DNA of 25,558 nt from a virus: IMG/VR virus record IMGVR_UViG_3300012920_000234, positions 1-25,558 of that record, one strand, 5' to 3'. The translations under genes were made by a program, and so were the position numbers. The notes beneath the pieces were generated by a model, which was given only the letters and a program-made list of their open reading frames with translations, was not told the origin of the DNA and ran no database searches. Positions 5,986-12,680 of this stretch are shown one piece after another. Within the stretch, counting starts at the first letter, position 1. Every line of letters begins with the position of its first letter.

Positions 5986-6020
5986 CTTACGTTTTTTTTT
6001 GCATAGTTCGTAAGTTTTTT
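5986..6020 (+). terminator. Weak hairpin with T run
   Basis: CTTACG (5986-5991) pairs with CGTAAG (6009-6014), followed by six T (6015-6020). The 17-base loop is mostly T. It lies just after the stop of the putative nuclease and before a much better terminator. Part of it belongs to the split repeat described at 5992-6031, so it may be incidental. Confidence 0.35.
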
Positions 6021-6031
6021 GGTTAATAATA
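5992..6031. repeat. Split copy of the 188-214 element
   Basis: TTTTTTTTTGCAT (5992-6004) and TTTTGGTTAATAATA (6017-6031) are identical to two adjoining, one-base-overlapping blocks at 188-200 and 200-214. Here 12 extra bases (6005-6016) lie between the blocks. In the first copy the element forms the leader and start codon context of the leftward GP88-like gene; here it lies between two rightward genes with no leftward gene attached. Confidence 0.55.
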
Positions 6032-6032
6032 G

Positions 6033-6068
6033 AAAGAGGATGCCTATTTGTAGGTGTCCTTTTTTTTT
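6033..6068 (+). terminator. Strong intrinsic terminator of the early operon
   Basis: AGGATGCCTA (6037-6046), loop TTTG, TAGGTGTCCT (6051-6060), with two G-U pairs in the stem, then T to 6068. The A residues before the stem can extend pairing with the T run. It ends the replication transcript upstream of the MazG-like gene, so that gene needs readthrough or its own promoter. Confidence 0.85.
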
Positions 6069-6094
6069 GTAATTTAGCGAAAACTGAAAAAATT

Positions 6095-6382
6095 ATGAGT
6101 AGCATAGAAGAACAAGTTTGTTTTAAGCTTTTAAAGCGTTCTGAGGTAGGTAAAAAGAAATATGGAACTACAATGGAGCGAGGTGATTTAAGTTCATTAG
6201 ATTGGCTTAAACACGCTCAAGAAGAAGCGATGGATTTAGCTGTGTACTTAGAAAAGGTAATACAAGAATTAGAGAATATTCCTTTTCGATACGAGTGGAA
6301 TATGACTAAACCTACTGATGACCACAATAGAAAGATGCTAGACCTAGAGATAGAAAATTTAGGAAAAGAAAAAGAGGACTAG
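6095..6382 (+). CDS. MazG-like nucleotide pyrophosphohydrolase
   Basis: 95 residues. The pattern KYGTTMERGDLSSLDWLKHAQEEAMDLAVYLEKVI (read in pieces, residues 22-56) is typical of short phage members of the all-alpha MazG-like NTP-pyrophosphatase group. EE-x-x-D (Glu43, Glu44, Asp47) is the metal-binding motif; a second acidic pair expected in full MazG is not evident, as is usual in the small forms. Such enzymes hydrolyse NTPs or dNTPs to monophosphates and may adjust nucleotide pools or (p)ppGpp during infection. The gene stands alone after a strong terminator and ends against the late operon; its stop lies in the loop of the late terminator. No good promoter is seen in front. Confidence 0.7.
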   Translation: MSSIEEQVCFKLLKRSEVGKKKYGTTMERGDLSSLDWLKHAQEEAMDLAVYLEKVIQELENIPFRYEWNMTKPTDDHNRKMLDLEIENLGKEKED

Positions 6383-6391
6383 CCGTCCTCT
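6361..6391 (-). terminator. Late-operon terminator inside the end of the MazG-like gene
   Basis: Read on the minus strand: AGAGGAC, loop GGCTA, GTCCTCT (stem 6373-6379 and 6385-6391), then TTTTCTTTTCC. This is a perfect seven-pair stem with a T-rich tail, ending the long late transcript. The loop contains CTAG, which gives a TAG stop to each of the converging genes (6380-6382 plus, 6379-6381 minus). On the plus strand the tail CCTTGTTCTTCTT is weaker. Confidence 0.8.
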
Positions 6392-6480
6392 CCTTGTTCT
6401 TCTTCAGTAGAATCCACTATCCAACTTCCGAATATTATTTCCGCTATCTCTTCGGGTGTTTTTTTGTTTCCTTTATCCAT
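6379..6480 (-). CDS. 33-residue acidic ORF at the end of the late operon
   Basis: From ATG 6480 to TAG in the terminator loop. It overlaps the end of the resolvase gene by 37 bases in another frame. The product begins MDKGNKKTPEEIAEIIFGSW and ends EEEQGEDG, an amphipathic helix followed by an acidic tail. Its fit between the resolvase stop and the terminator suggests it is real, but short length leaves doubt. No family is recognised. Confidence 0.45.
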   Translation of the reverse strand: MDKGNKKTPEEIAEIIFGSWIVDSTEEEQGEDG

Positions 6481-6839
6481 TCGCTCGGTATATATTTATC
6501 TGCCCATTTTATATTATTTTTATCGCACCATTGGGCATAAGTTGTACGACTATTCTTATTTAACTTGTTCTTAGGTCTCATAAAAACCATTCGTATATCT
6601 AAATTTGGGTGTTGCTTAATTACCAGTAACATTTTCTTACGATCCTTAGCCGTAAACCTTCCTTTTAATTCAACAACAATTCCGTTTGGGAGTATAACAT
6701 CAGGTATATATTTTCGTTGTTCGGTAATCTCGTAGTAAAGATTAATAGTTTCATATTGAAAAGGTATTTTGTTTTTGCGTAACTTAGAACAAACATCTTC
6801 TTCATATTTACTTCTATATCTATTCTTGTCTATTCTCAT
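6444..6839 (-). CDS. T7 endonuclease I-like Holliday junction resolvase
   Basis: 131 residues, close to T7 gp3 in length and pattern across the whole protein. Matching parts include YRSKYEEDVCSKL, YIPDVILPNGIVVELKG, DRKKMLLVIKQHPNLDIRMVF and NIKWADKYIPSEWIKE, against the T7 segments SGLEDKVSKQL, YTPDFLLPNGIFVETKG, DRKKHLLIREQHPELDIRIVF and GIKFADKLIPAEWIKE. Catalytic residues Glu13, Asp47, Glu57 and Lys59 correspond to T7 Glu20, Asp55, Glu65 and Lys67. The enzyme cuts branched DNA such as Holliday junctions as a dimer, clearing replication and recombination intermediates before packaging. The start overlaps the HNH gene by 20 bases. Its position at the end of the late operon suits a packaging-time role. 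Confidence 0.9.
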   Translation of the reverse strand: MRIDKNRYRSKYEEDVCSKLRKNKIPFQYETINLYYEITEQRKYIPDVILPNGIVVELKGRFTAKDRKKMLLVIKQHPNLDIRMVFMRPKNKLNKNSRTTYAQWCDKNNIKWADKYIPSEWIKETKKHPKR

Positions 6840-7116
6840 AATAAGTCTTTTTATTGTGACAACTGTGACACAATCCTTGTAAATTAGATTCGTCTAACTC
6901 AGCTCCATTTTTTTTAATCGGCACAATGTGGTCGACTACTTCAGCAGGTTTTACTATATTTTTATCTAAACAATGAACGCACAAAGGATTTTTGTCTAAT
7001 ACAACTTTTCTAAGTTTTCGCCAAGCATATTTTCTGTAGAAAGAAGTATCACCACCCCAAGACTTGTTTTTTTCAGCCTTAGTTCGTCTATCTCTTCCTT
7101 TTGGAAGCCAAGGCAC
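6820..7116 (-). CDS. HNH endonuclease
   Basis: 98 residues from a GTG at 7116 that shares one base with the stop of the holin gene (TAGTG). Domains in order: basic N-terminus (1-35), CVHC with Cys46 and Cys49, VVDHIVPI with His63 as the catalytic histidine, Asn78 in ESNLQGLC, and CHSCHNKKT with Cys83, Cys86 and His87. The two CxxC pairs form the zinc site of the HNH fold. HNH proteins of this size next to terminases help cos or headful cutting in HK97-type phages; here it sits instead behind the lysis genes and beside a resolvase. It could serve packaging, or be a remnant of a homing enzyme. Confidence 0.85.
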   Translation of the reverse strand: MPWLPKGRDRRTKAEKNKSWGGDTSFYRKYAWRKLRKVVLDKNPLCVHCLDKNIVKPAEVVDHIVPIKKNGAELDESNLQGLCHSCHNKKTYYENRQE

Positions 7117-7508
7117 TATTTAGACTTTGATGAACCACCAAAGAAAAAATCTATGATGGTGTTTACTTTACTTGACATAGCACCAAATACTGTACTAATA
7201 AATCCTATCTCGTAATCTGAAAGTTCTAAAGTATTTATTATAAAACACTTGAACATAAAGTAAGATATAAGAAAATAAGCACAAGTAAAGATAATAGCCA
7301 ATACTTTTTGTATAAAGCTATCGTCCATAAACATTGTTCTAGCACTACTTCTATCTTGAACTTCCAAAGCAAACATATCCTTCTCGTGGTCTTGTATAAC
7401 TTTCTCAAACTCATTTTTAAGTTTTAATCTTTCTTCATCTGTTGTGACTACTTCGTCTATTATAGTAGAAGCTTGTCCTACTAAATTTTTAATAATATTT
7501 TTTATCAT
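7116..7508 (-). CDS. Holin-like membrane protein
   Basis: 130 residues. The first 60 are a charged helix ending in EVQDRSSARTMFMDDSF, the stretch that precedes the membrane spans in the GTA/3TM-type holin family (PF11351). Hydrophobic spans follow at about 68-91 and 99-118, and the end GGSSKSK is a short basic tail. Holins make the inner-membrane lesions that let endolysin reach the peptidoglycan. The start overlaps the stop of the M15 peptidase gene (ATGA type, 7505-7508), linking the two lysis genes. Family assignment is by pattern, and the two visible spans fit less well than three. Confidence 0.7.
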   Translation of the reverse strand: MIKNIIKNLVGQASTIIDEVVTTDEERLKLKNEFEKVIQDHEKDMFALEVQDRSSARTMFMDDSFIQKVLAIIFTCAYFLISYFMFKCFIINTLELSDYEIGFISTVFGAMSSKVNTIIDFFFGGSSKSK

Positions 7509-7972
7509 AATGTAATTATATCAGGTGCGTATCTGTATTTAGTATCTCCTTCTTTATCTTTATAAGCTTCTAATATTTCTCGTCTGTTATTAGATTTTTT
7601 AAGAGATATATGAATCCAAGAAAAATCAAATTCATTTATCATCTGGTCAAATTCAATAGCATTATTTATAATCCAGTCGTAAATTTCTTTATTATACATT
7701 TGACCATCTTTCCAAAATTGTATATCAAGAGCTTCGCCTTTACAATGCTGTGATTTAATACTTCCGCCAATAGCACGATTAAGCTCTTTGGAACGATAAC
7801 CACTACTAATCCTGATAGGACCAAAATGGTTACGCATAGGCTGTAGAATATTTGTAACAATCCTTTGCAAGTTTTCCAAATCTTTTTTTGTCGGTTCATT
7901 GTTTATTCCAAGTCTATTGGCTGTGTTACTTCGAGTAATCTCTGATAACACAAAGTTTTTACTTAGTCTCAT
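7505..7972 (-). CDS. M15-family peptidase, probable endolysin
   Basis: 155 residues, a single-domain zinc peptidase of the M15 group (Peptidase_M15_3 type). ISSGYRSKELNRAIGG and SQHCKGEALDIQFW give the first two zinc ligands, His76 and Asp83; EFDQMINEF carries the likely catalytic acid, and WIHISL gives His121 as third ligand. Such enzymes cut D-Ala-containing cross-links in peptidoglycan. No signal peptide is seen, so it would need the holin next door for export. N-terminal FVLSEITRSNTANRLGINNEP is usual for the family in phages. The start overlaps the previous gene by four bases. In some phages related domains sit in tail fibres, but position supports lysis. Confidence 0.85.
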   Translation of the reverse strand: MRLSKNFVLSEITRSNTANRLGINNEPTKKDLENLQRIVTNILQPMRNHFGPIRISSGYRSKELNRAIGGSIKSQHCKGEALDIQFWKDGQMYNKEIYDWIINNAIEFDQMINEFDFSWIHISLKKSNNRREILEAYKDKEGDTKYRYAPDIITL

Positions 7973-8298
7973 TGATTAGTTTTTGCTTGTTTAATTTCTA
8001 AATCTTTAACTACTTTGCGTAGATTATCTACTTCTTTTTGTAGATAGTTTATTTTTAAATCTTGTTTAGCATCATCAGGTAAAGCACCCATCTCACCACG
8101 AGGCCATTTAACTCTAAACTCGTGATTAAGTGCTACATCGTCTTGCATACGCAAAACATCTAGCTGTAACTGAGAAATTTCAGCAGTCAATGTAAACCAT
8201 ATACCTGCAAGAGAAATAATACCTGCTACAATACCAACAAGACTCTTTATGTCTAATTGAATCTTAGAACTTTCGTTTATTTCATAATTATCTTCCAA
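7969..8298 (-). CDS. Single-span membrane coiled-coil protein (third of three)
   Basis: 109 residues from a TTG at 8298; no in-frame ATG lies upstream or before residue 50, and the ATG at 8285 is out of frame. A transmembrane span (about 18-38, VGIVAGIISLAGIWFTL) is followed by a coiled coil. The segment EFRVKWPRGEMGALPDD is one I know from many marine phage proteins of this size, without known function; the C-terminus (YLQKEVDNLRKVVKDLEIK) is again coiled coil. It lies between similar membrane proteins and the endolysin, so a role in lysis timing or envelope bridging is possible but unproven. Confidence 0.65.
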   Translation of the reverse strand: MEDNYEINESSKIQLDIKSLVGIVAGIISLAGIWFTLTAEISQLQLDVLRMQDDVALNHEFRVKWPRGEMGALPDDAKQDLKINYLQKEVDNLRKVVKDLEIKQAKTNQ

Positions 8299-8554
8299 CT
8301 TGTTCTTGTATTTTAATCACTTTACTATTAATACGTTCTATATCTTTTTCGATATTTTTAAACTTTTGTAATAATAATTCATTTTTTAATTCCACTTCAA
8401 GCCTTGTAATTTCTATTTTAGGTAAACTCTTAGCTTCATTTATTTCGTTTTGTAAAACAATGTACTCACCAATCAATAAGAATAAAAAAGCAAAAATACT
8501 AAACAATGTTTTTAGGCTTATGCTAAAAGGAGTGTCTTGTATCTCTTTAGTCAT
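8288..8554 (-). CDS. Single-span membrane coiled-coil protein (second of three)
   Basis: 88 residues. A short N-terminus, a membrane span at about 15-35 (LKTLFSIFAFLFLLIGEYIVL), then a charged coiled coil to the end with heptad-like leucine and isoleucine spacing. Overlaps the next gene by 11 bases and the previous one by four, so the three membrane genes are tightly coupled. I recognise no family. The shape recalls inner-membrane spanin subunits, but no lipoprotein partner is present. Confidence 0.6.
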   Translation of the reverse strand: MTKEIQDTPFSISLKTLFSIFAFLFLLIGEYIVLQNEINEAKSLPKIEITRLEVELKNELLLQKFKNIEKDIERINSKVIKIQEQVGR

Positions 8555-8778
8555 TTCTCTTTGATTTGATTAGCAGCTAACAATAATTCTATCTTATGTA
8601 ACTTAGTCGATATATCTGCTAATATAGTTTTTAGTTCATTATCAGATTGTTCTAAGTGATACACCCTAGAAGATATTTTAGTTACTTTAGTTTGTAAGTT
8701 AGTCCAAACACCTACACCAGTAGATAGTAATACTATTAATGATATTACTACTTCTATTATTCCTATTGTTACTTGCAT
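8551..8778 (-). CDS. Single-span membrane coiled-coil protein (first of three)
   Basis: 75 residues. The N-terminal span (about 5-25, IGIIEVVISLIVLLSTGVGVW) is followed by a coiled coil (QTKVTKISSRVYHLEQSDNELKTI in two halves). Size and order recall a mirror image of XhlA, whose span is C-terminal, so XhlA is not claimed. First gene after the tail fibre gene and a structured intergenic hairpin. Function unknown; location suggests lysis or membrane association. Confidence 0.6.
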   Translation of the reverse strand: MQVTIGIIEVVISLIVLLSTGVGVWTNLQTKVTKISSRVYHLEQSDNELKTILADISTKLHKIELLLAANQIKEK

Positions 8779-8799
8779 AATTATTATTTAATTTTATGT

Positions 8800-8863
8800 A
8801 AAGGGAGTGAAAGTAGTCTATCGAAAAGGTAGCGAAAAGATACACTACAATCAAACTCCCTTT
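8800..8863 (-). terminator. Long imperfect hairpin after the tail tip gene
   Basis: AAAGGGAGT (8800-8808) pairs with ACTCCCTTT (8855-8863). Inside, GTAGT-C-TATC (8813-8822) pairs with GATA-C-ACTAC (8839-8848) around one mismatch. The loop holds two copies of CGAAAAG. Only a short T run follows on the minus strand, so it may be a partial terminator, an RNA-stabilising structure, or a control site separating tail and lysis genes. Confidence 0.5.
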
Positions 8864-11800
8864 TTATACTCTTGCTAGTGTTATTTTAGCTCCGTAAACA
8901 TCTCTAGTTGTTGATCCTGGTGTAAATTTTATAGTTAAATATTTACTAGCAACTCCTATTTGATTAGATGATAAAGCTTGATTTGTATTAACTGATGGAC
9001 TACTAGTCAAAGCTGTATTAATATTGTTAGCTACATCGCAAGCATAAACGTCAAAAGTTGATGATGACGAGCTTCCGTTTACTTGTACGTGTGTTGCTTC
9101 ATAGCCAATAGGTATTTGAAAAGTAGCAAATAAAGATGCACTTGATAAATCTACTCTAGCACCTCCACCATTTGACCTACTGTAACCCGCTTTTCCTCTG
9201 TCTGAACTCATAACAAAATCTACAGCAGTTAAGTAAGCTGCTAAATCAAATATATTACCTATGTTAGTACCTCTTAACTCAGAGTCTTTTAAAAAGTCAA
9301 CAGACGTATCTTTAAAAGTTGCTATAGTTAGCTCACCTGCAGCACCCGCTGTTGATGTATTAGCTCTAATTTGAACTTCTCCATCTGCTGCTCTATTACA
9401 AATAGTAACTATATTAGAAGGATGAACTACAAAAGCAAATTTTAACCCTCCTGCTGAATCTCTGTACAATAACCCTCCACTTCCTGAGCCACCGTCTACA
9501 TCGTCATCAATAACAATATCACCGCCGCTATTTAACTTAATTTTTTCATTTGAGCCTTGTATTTCAACATTACCCGTAAATGTAATTTTATCAGTACCAA
9601 CTGTCATTAAGCTAGTTCCACCAAAAGAGCCATTGTTATTAAATTGAACTTGGGTATCTGAGCCAGCTGGATCAGTTGTAAAATCAGTTAGTTTACTATT
9701 AATAGCGTGTCCTGTAACTAATTTTTCACTATTTGCAGCAATATCTGTTTTATTATTTCCAACCTCTTGTATCGCAACGAAATTACCTGTACCTGTAGCT
9801 GTTGCTCTTTTTATAGTGTTTGGTGTTGTACTTGTATCAACCCATATATCACCTATACTTATTGCACTAGGCTCAGAATTACCTGTAAAAGTTTGATTTT
9901 TTGTATTTACAGTACTTGTTAAATTTGATATATCACTTTCATTATCTGTTGACCTTGTTGTGTTATCACTTATGCTACTTGTATTAGTTGTTATTGCATT
10001 AGAATTAATAGCAATTAAATCGGTATTAGTTGCAACTGTCGTTGAATCTGCTTTATTGTTAACATTATCTAATAATGATACTCTTGAAATAATTAATTTA
10101 GCTCCGCTCTCGTAAACATATTCAGGTGTAAAAGAGTCTACAGTTATACTTGTAGCACCTTTATTAACAACACCATTTACAATTAATTTTTTTAGAGTTC
10201 TTCTTGAATCAGAAGCCATTAAAATTATTTCCGTGTTATCAGGTATATCTGTATCTATCCCACCAGTACCATCTGACCCGGCAACTGTTATACTAGTTTT
10301 TGTTGTACCATCAACTAAAATATTCTCATTTAAAACACCAAAAGAATCTTTATTAATTAAACCTATTATTGTGTCATTACCAGGATTACCAACAAAACCA
10401 CCATCTTCATAACCACCACCAGGGTCTTGATAAGGACCATCATCTGTATTTATTGTTGGACTAGTTAAAGGAGATGTTTTAATTCCAATAAAATTAAATT
10501 CATTTAATTGTGGATTAAATTCAAGCCCAGTAAAACAATATAGTTCTTCTTGGTCAGTACCATTTTCATCTGTAAAAAATCTAATAAAAGGATTGTTAGG
10601 GTATATTGCATTAGAAGAACTTTCAAAAGGTTGTAGTAATTTAGAATATAATACTTCTTGTGGATTAGCATTATATTTTAAAATTAAATCAGTTATTAAT
10701 TTATGTATTTTAAAAGCGTTACCTGTTCCATTAATTTTCCAAGTTACTGATTGTATGTAGTTAGTACCATTATTAACCCAAATAACTTTTTCAGGAATAG
10801 CATTTGGACCATCGTTAAAAGTTATATTATCTATAATTAATTGTTCAGGGTTTGTGTCATTTTGTTCGTCATCACCTATATAAGAGTCCATAACCGAACC
10901 CGAAAAAGGTTCACCATCTTGTTCAGCATAAAGTTCTACTGGTTTATTACTATAATGTAATGTAATACTATAACCTGAAAATTGGTCTGCACGATATATA
11001 GTATTACCATCCTCACTCTCTACAGCAAACCAATTATTATCAGAACCACTCAGGTTGTTGTTAGTGTAAGCAGAACCCCAATCACCATCATAATCATTAT
11101 AAATGTGAACACCACTAGCCTCTGATACAGTTGAGTCTGCTGTTTGAACTTGTGTTTGGAAATGCCATTCTTCAAATGCATCGTCTCCAGTTGCACCTGG
11201 TAGTATTTGTGTTAAATCTGTTTTAAATACTTGAGCTTTACTTAAATCTGTGTTTTGATTAGTAGTTTCCCAACTACCACTTGGATATATTGGTGATGGA
11301 TTCGCACCATTTATAGGTCCAATATTATTTATTACTCTGTAAAAAGCATTATTTGTTGTACTACCTGAATTGACAGGTACTTTAAGCCAAAAAGGTAAAA
11401 CAACCCTACCTAAAAAAGCATTGTTTGGAAATGGAGATATAGTAGCAGAGCCAGTAACAGGAACACTAGGAAGTCTTTGAATGCGAATAGAAAAATTATA
11501 GTGTATTTTAAATGTTATTTGTTGAGTAGACTCAAAAAAACCTAATAAACTTGGTCCTTCTAAACTTTGACCATAAGGTTGCCAAGTTGCATTTTCATAA
11601 CCCCAAACAGGAAAATAATTCAAAGGATATAAATCACCAGTAAATTGGTCTGTTTCATCAGGGTCTCCCGAACCATTAAATCTAATTTTTACAGAACCTA
11701 ATTTACTACCAAAAGTTTTTGTTCTTTGAAAAAATCCAGGATTTCTACTTAATTCTGAAGGATTAGATACTGAAAGAGCTGACCTTTCTCCTGTAATAGA

Positions 11801-12670
11801 ATTTGCTACTTGAACAAAACTAGCAGTAGTTGATACAGTACCATTTTTTTTATAACTATTATAAGTTATATTACCATCACTACCTAATTGTTCAAAATGT
11901 GTAAAATAATATTTACCACGAACTAACATAAACCTACATTGAAATAATTGGCATATTGTTCTTAAAACATCATAGAATGATGAAAATGTTGCTTCGTTTA
12001 GTTCATTAAAACTATTAAAAGCAGAACTATCTAGTTGAGTATTTGCAAAAACTCCATTAGAAGAATCGTGAACAGAGTTAGTTGCATACCAATTAATTCT
12101 AGTAGCAAACATATCGTCTGTTGCAGAAAAATGGTCTTTAAAATCAATTTTTCCTAATATTCTTGATATGTGTTCATTTATAGTTACTCGACCTTCATAA
12201 GGACTAGTAGAAGAAGACTTATAATCTATTGTTCTTAATCTTTCAATACCATCCAAACAAACTATTTCTAAATCAAATGGGTATGAAGTATCAGCAATAC
12301 TTATTAATCTATTTTCTATATAACCTAACCAAAATAATTCATAATTAGTTCCATCAGGTGTAAATGGCGGATTTTGTCCTGCACCATAGGTGTCATCTAT
12401 AAAAACTTTAACTTGAAAATGAGGGGTGTTATTTGTACTTAAACTACCAATAAAACTTGATAACGTACTGTTATCTATATTCATTGTAAAACTTAATGTA
12501 CTAGACTTTATTAAGTCCCAAGTGTTTTCACCACCTTTATATTGTAATTTAAAACCATCACCTCTTACATTAAATTCAGTCGCTGTACCTGAAAATGTAT
12601 CATCATAAATCTCAATTTTAAATAATTCTTTTTTGAGATTTCTAAATTCACTTTTAAATCTTAAAGCCAT
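8864..12670 (-). CDS. Tail tip / receptor-binding fibre protein
   Basis: 1268 residues, the largest gene, directly after the tape measure gene. The N-terminal part (about 1-730) begins MALRFKSEFRNLKKELFKIEIYD in two pieces and reads as a tail-tip (baseplate-type) structural protein I associate with Bacteroidetes siphophages. A glycine-rich linker follows (about 745-770, PGGGYEDGGFVGNPG). Residues about 860-915 are Thr/Asn/Ser-rich repeats with heptad spacing, probably a trimeric stalk. SDTQVQFNNNGSFGG (about 1003-1018) is a common phage fibre motif. The C-terminal 150 residues are beta-rich and probably bind the host surface. No peptidase or glycosidase motif is seen. One gene seems to do the work that in many siphophages is shared by distal tail, tail-associated and fibre proteins. 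Confidence 0.75.
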   Translation of the reverse strand: MALRFKSEFRNLKKELFKIEIYDDTFSGTATEFNVRGDGFKLQYKGGENTWDLIKSSTLSFTMNIDNSTLSSFIGSLSTNNTPHFQVKVFIDDTYGAGQNPPFTPDGTNYELFWLGYIENRLISIADTSYPFDLEIVCLDGIERLRTIDYKSSSTSPYEGRVTINEHISRILGKIDFKDHFSATDDMFATRINWYATNSVHDSSNGVFANTQLDSSAFNSFNELNEATFSSFYDVLRTICQLFQCRFMLVRGKYYFTHFEQLGSDGNITYNSYKKNGTVSTTASFVQVANSITGERSALSVSNPSELSRNPGFFQRTKTFGSKLGSVKIRFNGSGDPDETDQFTGDLYPLNYFPVWGYENATWQPYGQSLEGPSLLGFFESTQQITFKIHYNFSIRIQRLPSVPVTGSATISPFPNNAFLGRVVLPFWLKVPVNSGSTTNNAFYRVINNIGPINGANPSPIYPSGSWETTNQNTDLSKAQVFKTDLTQILPGATGDDAFEEWHFQTQVQTADSTVSEASGVHIYNDYDGDWGSAYTNNNLSGSDNNWFAVESEDGNTIYRADQFSGYSITLHYSNKPVELYAEQDGEPFSGSVMDSYIGDDEQNDTNPEQLIIDNITFNDGPNAIPEKVIWVNNGTNYIQSVTWKINGTGNAFKIHKLITDLILKYNANPQEVLYSKLLQPFESSSNAIYPNNPFIRFFTDENGTDQEELYCFTGLEFNPQLNEFNFIGIKTSPLTSPTINTDDGPYQDPGGGYEDGGFVGNPGNDTIIGLINKDSFGVLNENILVDGTTKTSITVAGSDGTGGIDTDIPDNTEIILMASDSRRTLKKLIVNGVVNKGATSITVDSFTPEYVYESGAKLIISRVSLLDNVNNKADSTTVATNTDLIAINSNAITTNTSSISDNTTRSTDNESDISNLTSTVNTKNQTFTGNSEPSAISIGDIWVDTSTTPNTIKRATATGTGNFVAIQEVGNNKTDIAANSEKLVTGHAINSKLTDFTTDPAGSDTQVQFNNNGSFGGTSLMTVGTDKITFTGNVEIQGSNEKIKLNSGGDIVIDDDVDGGSGSGGLLYRDSAGGLKFAFVVHPSNIVTICNRAADGEVQIRANTSTAGAAGELTIATFKDTSVDFLKDSELRGTNIGNIFDLAAYLTAVDFVMSSDRGKAGYSRSNGGGARVDLSSASLFATFQIPIGYEATHVQVNGSSSSSTFDVYACDVANNINTALTSSPSVNTNQALSSNQIGVASKYLTIKFTPGSTTRDVYGAKITLARV

Positions 12671-12680
12671 ATTTAATTAT

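Noticed and set aside
5912-6003. Leftward 26-codon ORF starting in the 5992-6031 element
   Set aside because: It lies almost wholly antisense to the putative nuclease gene, is very short and lysine-rich from the A tract, and no homology is seen. The ATG arises from the repeat.
7666-7899. Leftward ORF of 77 codons within the endolysin gene
   Set aside because: It is another frame of a clear M15 peptidase, with no recognisable content.
8864-10070. Diversity-generating retroelement target in the fibre C-terminus
   Set aside because: No reverse transcriptase, template repeat or accessory gene is visible in the window, and Asn/Thr/Ser richness there is explained by a trimeric stalk.
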